Assembly: GCA_030690405.1 (NCBI GenBank)
Contig: JAUYGU010000075.1
Location: forward strand, 1 to 19,093
Source: Dehalococcoidia bacterium
GTDB lineage: Bacteria > Chloroflexota > Dehalococcoidia > SM23-28-2 > RBG-16-64-32
DNA: 19,093 nucleotides
Direction: 5' to 3'
This document shows, in pieces, positions 1-6,349 of the stretch (positions within the stretch are counted from its first letter, which is position 1; every line of letters starts with the position of its first letter). The position numbers and the translations under genes were made by a program. The notes under the pieces are model-generated. The model saw nothing but the letters and a program-made list of their open reading frames with translations, did no database searches and was not told the DNA's origin.

Positions 1-1
1 G

Positions 2-622
2 CAGGCCCAGGAGCGCAGCGGCGGCTGGGACCCCGTCGCCGACTTCCGGATGATGTCGCGCAACGTGCGCGCGTTTATGAGCCTGTGGGAGTCGCGCAAG
101 CCGGTGATCGCCCAGGTGCACGGCTGGTGCGTCGGCGGCGGCACCGACCTGGCGCTCTGCTCGGACCTGATCTTCATGGCGGAGGACGCCCGCATCGGCT
201 ACCCGCCGTCGCGCGTCTGGGGCACGCCAACGACCTGCATGTGGGTCTACCGGCTGGGGCTGGAGCACGCCAAGCGGCTGATGCTCAGCGGCGAGGCGCT
301 GGACGGGCGCGAGGCGGAGCGGCTAGGGCTGGCGAGCCGCGCCTTCCCGGCCGACCGGCTGGCGGCGGAGGTCGAGTCGTTTGCCGGGAAGCTGGCGACG
401 ACGCCGGCGAACCAGCTCGTGATGACGAAGCTGCTGGTCAACCAGGCGTACGAGAACATGGGGCTGCGCACGACGCAGACCCTGGGGACGTTCCTGGACG
501 GGATCGCGCGGCACACGCCGGAGGGGCTGGCCTGGCGCGACCTTGCGATGCGGGAGGGGTTCCAGGAGGCGGTCCGCCGCCGCGACGAGCCCTGGGGCGA
601 CTACACCGCCCGCAAGAAATGA
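2..622 (+). CDS. Crotonase-family (enoyl-CoA hydratase/isomerase-like) protein, 5' end missing
   Basis: The frame is open from the first bases of the window to a TGA at 620-622, so this is the C-terminal 206 codons of a longer gene; the Met at 50 is internal. The crotonase core is clear. HGWCVGGGTDLAL forms the oxyanion-hole turn, followed by CSDLIFMAEDARIGYP and the helix beginning at the GTPTT segment. Family members act on acyl-CoA thioesters (hydration, isomerisation, hydrolysis and others). Compared with mitochondrial enoyl-CoA hydratase, both catalytic glutamates are changed: the GGGCEL glutamate is Asp (GGGTDL), and the GQPE glutamate is Pro (GYPP). A classical hydratase reaction is therefore doubtful, and isomerase, hydrolase or another activity is equally possible. 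The C-terminal helical segment ends in basic residues. The gene converges on cofE. Family assignment is secure; substrate and reaction are unknown. Confidence 0.88.
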   Translation, partial: QAQERSGGWDPVADFRMMSRNVRAFMSLWESRKPVIAQVHGWCVGGGTDLALCSDLIFMAEDARIGYPPSRVWGTPTTCMWVYRLGLEHAKRLMLSGEALDGREAERLGLASRAFPADRLAAEVESFAGKLATTPANQLVMTKLLVNQAYENMGLRTTQTLGTFLDGIARHTPEGLAWRDLAMREGFQEAVRRRDEPWGDYTARKK

Positions 623-627
623 GCCGA

Positions 628-682
628 CCGCGCAATGAATTGCGCGGCTTAGGTCTCGGCAGCCGCCGATTTCAATCGGCGG
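628..682. repeat. Two tandem perfect hairpins between convergent genes (REP-like element or bidirectional terminator)
   Basis: The first inverted repeat is CCGCGCAA (628-635), loop TGAA (636-639), TTGCGCGG (640-647). The second is CCGCCGAT (663-670), loop TTCA (671-674), ATCGGCGG (675-682). Both stems are 8 bp without mismatch, and the two 4-base loops are reverse complements of each other. They lie 5 bases after the crotonase stop and 42 bases before the cofE stop. No T-run follows either stem, so a classical intrinsic terminator is not shown. The paired design resembles dispersed REP-type elements. Transcript-end protection for both genes is an inference. Confidence 0.6.
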
Positions 683-724
683 AACCTCTAACCCCTATCC
701 TCCAACCTCCACCGTCCCACCCAC

Positions 725-1501
725 CTAGCGGAACAGGTCGCGCTCAGGCGGCCGCACCATGTCGCGGGCGGCGCCGCAACCCTTCGGAAAGTCGTAGCCG
801 CGGACGATCGCCACCGGCACGCCGGACAGCTTGCCCATCACCAGCTCCGCCGCCGCCGCCAGCTCGTCGGCGACGGCCAGGCTGCTCACCCGCAGCTCGT
901 AGCCGTGGGGGTCCGTCTGGCCTACGTAGTCGGCGAACAGCGCCATCCCCGCCAGGCCCACCGCCACGTTCGTGTGCCCCTCGCGCCAGGGCCGGCCGAA
1001 CGTATCGCTGATGACCACCGGCAGCTCCAGGCCGGTCCGCTCGCGCAGGCCGGCGCGGATGCCCGCCGCCGAGGCGTCCGGGTCCTCCGGGAGGAGCGAG
1101 ACGACCCCCTGGCCGACGTTGGAGGCGTCGATCCCGGCGTTCGCGCAGACGAAGCCGTGGCGCGTTTCGGTGATCAGCACCGGCCCCGCCTGACGCACGA
1201 TCCGGCGGCTCTCGCGCAGGATCAGCTCGACCAGCCTCGGGTCCTTGCCGGTCTCCTCGGCCAGACGGACCGCCTCCGGCCCCGGCTCGACGTCCGCCAG
1301 CGCGACGACCCTCCCTTCCGCCTTGGAGACGATCTTCTGCGTCACCACGACGACGTCGCCGGCCTCAAGGGGCGTGCCCTGGCCCGCCGCCGCCTGTTGA
1401 ATCAGCGCCGCCAGGTCGTCGCCGCAACCAACCTCAGGCAGGCCGCCGACACCTATGACCCGAAGCTCCGGCCCAGACGGGCGCGCGCGCGCCATGCTCA
1501 C
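725..1501 (-). CDS. cofE: Coenzyme F420-0:L-glutamate ligase (F420 gamma-glutamyl ligase)
   Basis: CofE adds glutamate residues by gamma-linkage to F420-0 in the cytosol, using GTP and divalent metal, to make the polyglutamylated deazaflavin cofactor. The 258-residue length fits the single-domain family. Visible family blocks are VVVTQKIVSKAEG (residues 51-63), HGFVCANAGIDASNV (115-129), VVISDTFGRPWREGHTNVAVG (two adjacent pieces across 162-182, with the SDTFGRPWR core) and DELAAAAELVMGKLSGVPVA (212-231). The start is the GTG at 1501, whose GTGA overlaps the TGA of npdG (1498-1500), suggesting translational coupling. No good ribosome-binding site is visible there, and an ATG two codons further in (1495) is an alternative. 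There is no fused nitroreductase-like domain such as that of mycobacterial FbiB. The assignment is strong. Confidence 0.93.
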   Translation of the reverse strand: MSMARARPSGPELRVIGVGGLPEVGCGDDLAALIQQAAAGQGTPLEAGDVVVVTQKIVSKAEGRVVALADVEPGPEAVRLAEETGKDPRLVELILRESRRIVRQAGPVLITETRHGFVCANAGIDASNVGQGVVSLLPEDPDASAAGIRAGLRERTGLELPVVISDTFGRPWREGHTNVAVGLAGMALFADYVGQTDPHGYELRVSSLAVADELAAAAELVMGKLSGVPVAIVRGYDFPKGCGAARDMVRPPERDLFR

Positions 1502-2148
1502 ACGCCCGTGATGCGGACGCCAGAGTGGGCCTTATACGTGTGGTTGATGTGGAGGAGGAGGACCGTGAACTCCTCCAGGTAGCGAGAGTTGGTCAGCCCG
1601 CCAGCGTCGAGCGCCCGCACGTACTCGATCAGCTCCACCAGCTCCATCACCGTCTTCTTCGCGCCCTTGTGGTCTCCGGCCACCAGGACGTCACCCTGCA
1701 TCGGCCTGTCGATGCGCTGGAGCTCTGTGCCGTCAAGGTGGTGGAACGCGCTCACCACCTTCGCCGTGGGCGCCAGCGCCCGCGCCTGCTGGGCGGCCGA
1801 CCCCTCGTCCACGAGGATCGCTTTCGGCTGGCCACGGTCGAACAGCATCGGCACGACGACGTCGACGAGGACCCTCTCGCCGATCGCCTCGGCGAGGTGT
1901 TCGAGGGAGCTCTGGTGGGCGTCCCAGGGGACGGTCAGGAACACGACCTCGGCCGGTTCGACCGCCTCGGCGTTGAGCAGCCCCTCCACCGTAGCCTCGG
2001 GCAGCGCCTCCTTCACCTTTCGCGCCGCCTCCTCCGCCCGCTCTTGCGAACGCGAGCCGATGAGCACGTCCTGCCCGGCCTTGGCGAACCGCATCGCCAG
2101 ACCCAGGCCCTCGGTGCCGGTGCCGCCGATGATCGCGATCTTGGTCAT
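1498..2148 (-). CDS. npdG: F420H2:NADP+ oxidoreductase (NADPH-dependent F420 reductase)
   Basis: This enzyme transfers hydride between NADP(H) and coenzyme F420, supplying reduced F420 for F420-dependent reductases. The 216-residue protein begins with a Rossmann fold: MTKIAIIGGTGTEGLG carries the glycine-rich dinucleotide motif (residues 8-16). GSRS (31-34) has the Arg/Ser pair expected to bind the 2'-phosphate of NADP. VVFLTVPWDAH and the VLVDVVVPM segment follow, and the C-terminal part SRYLEEFTVLLLHINHTYK matches the family's dimerisation and F420-side helices. The ATG at 2148 is preceded by GGAGG at 2161-2157 with an 8-base spacer. It is the first gene of a two-gene operon with cofE, which makes the F420 assignment mutually supporting. 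An NADP-only oxidoreductase of the same fold is the less likely alternative. Confidence 0.9.
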   Translation of the reverse strand: MTKIAIIGGTGTEGLGLAMRFAKAGQDVLIGSRSQERAEEAARKVKEALPEATVEGLLNAEAVEPAEVVFLTVPWDAHQSSLEHLAEAIGERVLVDVVVPMLFDRGQPKAILVDEGSAAQQARALAPTAKVVSAFHHLDGTELQRIDRPMQGDVLVAGDHKGAKKTVMELVELIEYVRALDAGGLTNSRYLEEFTVLLLHINHTYKAHSGVRITGV

Positions 2149-2244
2149 CCTTCCGTCCTCCGATTATGCCAGCACGAGACGGCGAGCCACAGTCCGCCGC
2201 TCGATAGGGTATGCGACAGGAGGGCCCGCCGCGCAAGTGTCGCT

Positions 2245-2274
2245 AGTATAGTCACGCGCGTTCGGCCGCCGCAA
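2245..2274 (-). promoter_or_regulatory. Probable sigma-70-type promoter of npdG-cofE
   Basis: On the minus strand, TTGCGG (2274-2269) and TATACT (2250-2245) are 18 bases apart. The -10 matches the consensus at 5 of 6 positions; the -35 is weak. It would give a leader of roughly 90 bases before the npdG ATG. A second, closer -10 (CATAAT with upstream TG, 2168-2163) would start the RNA inside or after the GGAGG, so I prefer the distal one. Confidence 0.45.
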
Positions 2275-2301
2275 CCGCGCCCCCGCCGCCGTCTCCACCG
2301 C

Positions 2302-2330
2302 TTGCCCTGGCGCGCGCTAAGCGATACAAT
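2302..2330 (+). promoter_or_regulatory. Probable sigma-70-type promoter of the ABC importer operon
   Basis: TTGCCC (2302-2307) and TACAAT (2325-2330) are separated by exactly 17 bases. The -10 matches the consensus at 5 of 6 positions and the -35 at 4 of 6. Transcription would begin near 2337, leaving a leader of about 130 bases before the ATPase gene. This is the most complete promoter match in the divergent region between npdG and the importer. Confidence 0.6.
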
Positions 2331-2336
2331 CATGCC

Positions 2337-2467
2337 CGTCCTGCCGGGAAGGCGGCGTGGGGTGTGCCTCCCGGATCACAGCGAAACCGGCCATCCGCCT
2401 GGTGCGGACTTCACCCCCGCAGCGATAAGCGTCAGCGCCCTCACGGGCAGGAGCTATCACTCGCGGC
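2337..2467 (+). promoter_or_regulatory. Structured 5' leader of the ABC importer operon (candidate cis-regulatory RNA)
   Basis: The roughly 130-base leader can fold in two competing ways. In one, 2344-2353 pairs with 2366-2374 as a 9-bp GC-rich hairpin with a single bulged A. In the other, GGGGTG (2359-2364) pairs with CACCCC (2412-2417), enclosing CCGG/CCGG (2371-2374 with 2387-2390) and TCCGC/GCGGA (2394-2398 with 2404-2408), a three-way junction. A further small hairpin, GCCC-TCAC-GGGC (2437-2448), abuts the only Shine-Dalgarno-like AGGAG (2449-2453), which sits 14 bases from the ATG. I do not recognise a TPP or FMN riboswitch: the conserved TPP CUGAGA and ACCUGAUC blocks are absent. The folds are seen in the sequence; regulation is inference. 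Confidence 0.35.
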
Positions 2468-3256
2468 ATGGCCGGCGCCCAGCACCACGTCTCCCTCCGC
2501 GGCATTTCGCACGTCTTTCGGGACGGCCGCCGCGCCCTCACGGCGCTCACGGACGTCGCCCTGGACGTGGCCTGGGGCCAGTTCGTCTCGGTCATCGGCC
2601 CCAGCGGCTGCGGCAAGTCCACGCTCCTCCGCATAGCCAGCGGCCTGCTGCGGCCCACCAGCGGCGAGGCGTGGATCGGCGGCGCCGCGCCCGCCGCGGC
2701 CCAGCGCCGTCGCGATATCGGCCTCGTCGCCCAGGACGCGGCCCTCCTCCCCTGGCGCACCGTCCTCGGCAACGTCCACCTCCCCCTCGAGATCGACCGC
2801 GGCGCCCGCGACCGGCCCGCGCCCTCGCCGGAGGAGCTGCTGGAGCTGACGGGCCTCACGGAGTTCCGCTCCTACTACCCCCACCAGCTCTCCGGCGGCA
2901 TGCAGCAGCGCGTCGCCATCGCCCGCGCCCTGGCCTTCGACCCCCCGCTCCTGCTGATGGACGAGCCGTTCGGCGCTCTGGACGAGATCAGCCGCGCCTC
3001 CATGCGCTACGAGCTGCTGCGCATCTGGCAGACCGCGCCCTCCGGCCGCAAGACCGTGCTGTTCGTCACCCACTCCATCCCGGAGGCGATCGCCCTCTCC
3101 GACCGGGTCGTCGTGCTGTCGCCGCGCCCCGGCAGCGTCCGCGCCGCCATCGACGTCGAGCTGCCGCGCCCGCGCACCCAGGAGATGGAGCGCGGGGCGC
3201 CGTTCCTGGACTACGCCGACCAGCTCCGCAACCTGCTGAAGGAGGCCCCGGCATGA
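2468..3256 (+). CDS. ABC transporter ATP-binding protein, NitT/TauT/ThiZ-type
   Basis: This is the cytoplasmic nucleotide-binding subunit that powers an importer with the permease and lipoprotein encoded next. All motifs of a functional ABC ATPase are present in its 262 residues: Walker [10 protein letters not shown] (44-52), Q-loop Gln89 in GLVAQD, signature LSGGMQQR (141-148), Walker B LLLMDEP (161-167), and the H-loop His202 in [10 protein letters not shown]. The [13 protein letters not shown] segment after the Q-loop is typical of the nitrate/taurine/sulfonate/thiamine-precursor subfamily. The stop overlaps the permease start as ATGA (3253-3256), a sign of translational coupling. Its ribosome-binding site is unusually distant (AGGAG at 2449-2453). 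Substrate cannot be read from this subunit. Confidence 0.93.
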   Translation: MAGAQHHVSLRGISHVFRDGRRALTALTDVALDVAWGQFVSVIGPSGCGKSTLLRIASGLLRPTSGEAWIGGAAPAAAQRRRDIGLVAQDAALLPWRTVLGNVHLPLEIDRGARDRPAPSPEELLELTGLTEFRSYYPHQLSGGMQQRVAIARALAFDPPLLLMDEPFGALDEISRASMRYELLRIWQTAPSGRKTVLFVTHSIPEAIALSDRVVVLSPRPGSVRAAIDVELPRPRTQEMERGAPFLDYADQLRNLLKEAPA

Positions 3257-4032
3257 GCCAGACCCTGCGCTCCGCAGCCGCCTACGTCCTGCCCCCCACC
3301 CTCGCCCTCATCGCGGCCTTCGCCTTCTGGGAGTTCTGGGTCCAGTGGCGCGACATCGCCATCATCATCGTGCCGCCGCCGTCCGCCGTCTGGGAGCGGT
3401 TCGTGGACGACCCGGAGTTCTTCTGGCGGGAAGGCGGCTGGACACTGTACGAGGCGACGCTGGGGCTACTGATGGGCTCCGCCTTCGCCATCGCCCTGGC
3501 GGTCGTGATGGCGCATTCGCGGCTGGCGGAGCGGGCGCTGTTCCCACTGGCGATCGTGATCAAGGTCACGCCTATCGTCGCCGTGGCGCCGGTGCTGGTG
3601 ATCCTGTTCGGCTTCGGCACGACGCCCAAGATCGTCGTCGCCGCCCTGCTCTCCTTCTTCCCGATGCTGGTCAACGCCATGACCGGCTTCCGCGATGTGA
3701 ACCCCGGCGCGCTGGAGTTCATGCGCTCCCTGCGCGCCTCGCCCTGGCAGCTCTTCTGGAAGCTGCGGGCGCCCAGCGCCCTCCCCTACCTGTTCGCCGC
3801 CCTCAAGGTCACCTACCCCCTCGCCCTCATCGGCGCCGTCGTCGCCGAGTGGTTCACGGGCGACCGCGGCCTGGGGCTGGTCATATTCGTGGCGAACTCC
3901 AACCTCGACACGCCCACGCTGTTCGCCGCCATCGGCGTCCTCGCCCTCACCGGCGTGTCGCTGAACGTCATCCTCTCTGTGGCCGAACGGCGCATCCTCT
4001 TCTGGCATCAAACGACACGCAGCGTCCAATAG
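3253..4032 (+). CDS. ABC transporter permease, NitT/TauT/ThiX-type (BPD_transp_1 family)
   Basis: This is the inner-membrane subunit forming the import channel. The 259-residue protein has about six hydrophobic segments: residues 12-32, 66-86, 98-122, 126-146, 186-204 and 224-244. The cytoplasmic coupling loop with the EAA-type motif lies around 152-185 (EFMRSLRASPWQLFWKLRAP core). IIIVPPPSAVWERF after the first segment is typical of the SsuC/TauC/ThiX group. The start is the ATG at 3253 inside the ATGA overlap with the ATPase. The same frame happens to stay open far upstream (from about 1525), but that part is opposite npdG and the leader and is not coding. The tight coupling with a lipoprotein gene supports a complete importer. 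Confidence 0.93.
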   Translation: MSQTLRSAAAYVLPPTLALIAAFAFWEFWVQWRDIAIIIVPPPSAVWERFVDDPEFFWREGGWTLYEATLGLLMGSAFAIALAVVMAHSRLAERALFPLAIVIKVTPIVAVAPVLVILFGFGTTPKIVVAALLSFFPMLVNAMTGFRDVNPGALEFMRSLRASPWQLFWKLRAPSALPYLFAALKVTYPLALIGAVVAEWFTGDRGLGLVIFVANSNLDTPTLFAAIGVLALTGVSLNVILSVAERRILFWHQTTRSVQ

Positions 4033-4036
4033 GAGG
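4031..4036 (+). promoter_or_regulatory. Strong ribosome-binding site fixing a TTG start
   Basis: AGGAGG at 4031-4036 lies 6 bases before a TTG (4043-4045) and overlaps the permease stop codon TAG (4030-4032). This placement supports TTG as the real start of the lipoprotein gene, because the encoded N-terminus is a complete lipoprotein signal. Confidence 0.75.
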
Positions 4037-4042
4037 TCTAGA

Positions 4043-5113
4043 TTGCTCCGACCAAACGCCCGCCCGCTCCTCGCCGCTCTCCTACCGCTGCTTCTCGCCG
4101 CCCTGCTCGTCGCCTGCAAGAGCGACGGTGGCGGAAGCCGAACGCCTTCGCCGGCGGGCAGCCCGACGCCGCCGGACAAGGTGACGTTCATGGCCGGCTT
4201 CAAGCCGCAGGCCAACCTGCCGTTCGTCGGCGCCTACGTGGCGAAGGAGAAGGGCTTCTTCGCCGAGCAGAACCTGGAGGTGGAGATCCAGCACGTCAAC
4301 ACCCCCGGCGACAACTTCAAGTTCCTGGGCCTGGGCCAGGTGCAGTTCTCCACCGCCGACGCCACCACCGTGATCGAACGCGCGGGCGACGACCCGCCGC
4401 TCGGCATCGTCGCCGTAGCGCTGATCGGCCAGCGCGGCCAGCAGGGGTTCGCCGTGCTGGCGGACTCCGGCATCGAGACGCCCGTGGACTGGGCAGGCAA
4501 GCGCGCCGGCTACAAGGGCACGCAGCCGACGCCCGACTTCCTGGCGATACTGAACACGGTGGGCGTCAAGCCCCGCGACGTGGGGACGGTCAAGGTCGGC
4601 TTCGAGCCCCAGATCCTGACCGAGGGCCAGGTGGACATCTTCCCCGTCTTCGTCTCCAACGAGCCGGACACCCTCCGCAAGCTGGGCTACGACGTCAGGG
4701 TGTTCGAGGCGGCCGAATTCGGCGCGCCGACGCTCGGCCTCACCTACGTCACCACCCGCGATTACCTGTCGCAGAACCCGGACATCGTCCTCCGCTTCCT
4801 GAAGGCGGCCCTGCGGGGCATCGAGTACGCCCGCGACAACCCGGACGAGGCGCTGGACATCGTTATGCAGTACGCACCTCAGGAGGACCGCGACCACCAG
4901 CGCTTCATGCTGGACACGGAGCTGGCCGCCGCCCAGAGCGACCTCACTGACGAAAACGGCATCGGCTGGATGACGCCGGGGCAGTGGCGGGAGCTGCACG
5001 ACTACCTCGTCGAGTTCGACGGCATCCCCGGATCGCTGGACGACGTCTCTGTCACGTACGACGATCACCTCATCCGGCAGGCATACAAGGACGGGAAGCT
5101 GATCTGGCCGTAG
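4043..5113 (+). CDS. ABC transporter substrate-binding lipoprotein, NMT1/THI5-like
   Basis: This is the extracytoplasmic solute receptor of the importer. Residues 1-24 form a lipoprotein signal peptide (basic start, Leu-rich core, lipobox LVAC with Cys25 as the lipidated residue). A Ser/Gly/Pro/Thr-rich linker follows to about residue 45, then the NMT1 fold. The segment FKPQANLPFVGAYVAKEKGF (53-72), continuing FAEQNLEVE, is the hallmark of the family. The 356-residue length is normal. Known relatives bind thiamine pyrimidine precursors (ThiY), riboflavin (RibY, described in Chloroflexota), sulfonates or similar small molecules, and I cannot choose between them. Divergent F420 genes make a flavin- or pyrimidine-type ligand attractive but unproven. 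It starts at TTG after AGGAGG. Confidence 0.9.
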   Translation: MLRPNARPLLAALLPLLLAALLVACKSDGGGSRTPSPAGSPTPPDKVTFMAGFKPQANLPFVGAYVAKEKGFFAEQNLEVEIQHVNTPGDNFKFLGLGQVQFSTADATTVIERAGDDPPLGIVAVALIGQRGQQGFAVLADSGIETPVDWAGKRAGYKGTQPTPDFLAILNTVGVKPRDVGTVKVGFEPQILTEGQVDIFPVFVSNEPDTLRKLGYDVRVFEAAEFGAPTLGLTYVTTRDYLSQNPDIVLRFLKAALRGIEYARDNPDEALDIVMQYAPQEDRDHQRFMLDTELAAAQSDLTDENGIGWMTPGQWRELHDYLVEFDGIPGSLDDVSVTYDDHLIRQAYKDGKLIWP

Positions 5114-5150
5114 CCGCGCGGCGGCCGCCCTGTGCGACAATACTCCTGAC

Positions 5151-6347
5151 ATGCACCGTCGCCTGCTCGCCGTCTACGCGGGCCTGCTCGCCCTGCTGGC
5201 CTGCGCCGCGGCCGCCGGCGGCGTGCTCGTCTTCCGCGATCTCTCTTCCGGCGACCCGATAAACGCAGTCGCCAACCGCCACGCCTACGACCTGATGGGC
5301 TGGGAGCTGCGCTACTTCCCCCAGAAGTGGCTGTACAAGCTCGCCACCGTATTCGATGGCGGCCCCGCCTCCGGCGGGGAGGGGGACGCCCTCCTGCGGC
5401 GCTACTTCGCCCTGGCGACGGAGATCGGCCGGCTGGAACAGCGGGGCGACGGCGCCGACCGGCTCGCGGAGGCGCGGCGCGAGCGGGAGGAGATCGAGAA
5501 CGACGTCGAGCAGACGCTGGAAAGTCGCATCAGCGACTTCCTGCGCGACCAAGGCCTGGCGATGAACCCACCCCTCTTTTCGGACATCGGCTTGCTCTTC
5601 CCCCCGGTCGACTTCGAGCTGGACCGCCCGCCCAAGGTCCTGGCCGTCTCCCCCCGCGAACGCATCGAGCTGGACCGCTCCTACCTCCTCGCGCCGGGCC
5701 TGGGACCGGATGCCGTCACAGCCATCGAGAGGGAGGCGGAGGCAGCGGGCGTCTCCGCCATCGTCGTCGACACCGGCGGCATCGCCACCTACCCCAGCAT
5801 CATCCCGGAGCTGGCGCCCTTTAGCGAGATGCTGGAGACCGCGATCCATGAGTGGCTCCACCAGTACCTGGCCTTCTACCCCCTTGGAAGCAGCTACTTC
5901 GGCGACGAAAAGACGCGCACGCTCAACGAGACGGTGGCCAATATGGCGGGGCGGGAGCTGGCCGAGCTGTTCACTCGGCGCTACGGCTCCCCGGAGCCGC
6001 GGCAGCCGCCCTCACCAGCGCCGGACGGCTTCGACTTCCGCAAGGCGATGCGGGCGCTCCGCCTGCGGGTGGAGGAGCTGCTGGCCGATGGGCGGGTGGA
6101 GGCGGCGGAGCGGCTCATGGACGAAAAGCGCGATGAGTTTGAGTCAGAGGGGGTCTACATCCGGCGCATCAACCAGGCATACTTCGCCTTCCACGGCTCG
6201 TACGCCGATACGCCCGGCTCCATAGACCCGATCGGCCCCAAGCTCCAGGGCCTGCGCGACCGCGCCGGCTCTGCGGCCCAGTTCTTGCGGCTGGCCCGCG
6301 GCCTCTCCAGCGAGACGGACCTTGACCGCCTGCTGGCGGGATCGTAG
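5151..6347 (+). CDS. Membrane-anchored putative zinc metalloprotease (HExxH, gluzincin-like), uncharacterised
   Basis: I do not recognise a named family with certainty. The 398-residue protein has an N-terminal hydrophobic anchor (about residues 4-28), so most of it probably lies outside the cytoplasm. A charged helical, likely coiled-coil stretch follows (about 84-125). HEWLH at 233-237 is a zinc-binding HExxH, and 22 residues after it LNETVANMAG (258-267) offers Glu260 as third ligand, the gluzincin arrangement. This resembles the HExxH...NExxA pattern of putative aminopeptidases of the PF10023 type. A conserved-looking AYFAFHGSYAD (343-353) lies near the C-terminus. It starts 37 bases after the importer lipoprotein and may be co-transcribed with it. 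Peptidase activity is inferred from the motif only. Confidence 0.8.
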   Translation: MHRRLLAVYAGLLALLACAAAAGGVLVFRDLSSGDPINAVANRHAYDLMGWELRYFPQKWLYKLATVFDGGPASGGEGDALLRRYFALATEIGRLEQRGDGADRLAEARREREEIENDVEQTLESRISDFLRDQGLAMNPPLFSDIGLLFPPVDFELDRPPKVLAVSPRERIELDRSYLLAPGLGPDAVTAIEREAEAAGVSAIVVDTGGIATYPSIIPELAPFSEMLETAIHEWLHQYLAFYPLGSSYFGDEKTRTLNETVANMAGRELAELFTRRYGSPEPRQPPSPAPDGFDFRKAMRALRLRVEELLADGRVEAAERLMDEKRDEFESEGVYIRRINQAYFAFHGSYADTPGSIDPIGPKLQGLRDRAGSAAQFLRLARGLSSETDLDRLLAGS

Positions 6348-6349
6348 CC

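Noticed and set aside
85..1011. Long plus-strand frame across the crotonase gene, the hairpins and the cofE 3' end
   Set aside because: It is in a different frame from the clearly conserved crotonase and opposite cofE. The protein is Arg/Ala/Gly/Pro-rich without any recognisable domain.
2163..2171. Extended -10 (TGG-CATAAT, minus strand) close to npdG as its promoter
   Set aside because: Transcription from it would begin at about 2156, inside or past the GGAGG ribosome-binding site, so the distal promoter fits better.
2337..2467. TPP or FMN riboswitch before the NMT1-type importer
   Set aside because: The conserved TPP blocks (CUGAGA; ACCUGAUC) and the conserved FMN blocks are not present on either strand, although the region is foldable. 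It is kept only as an unclassified leader.
1525..3252. Very long open plus-strand frame upstream of and continuous with the permease gene
   Set aside because: It lies opposite npdG, then runs through the leader and the ATPase gene in another frame. Its composition (Arg/His/Pro-rich) is that of a GC-rich shadow frame, and the permease has its own coupled ATG at 3253.
5113..5122. Palindrome GCCGCGCGGC after the lipoprotein gene as a terminator
   Set aside because: It is a short self-complementary GC run with no room for a loop and no T-run, and is expected by chance at this base composition.
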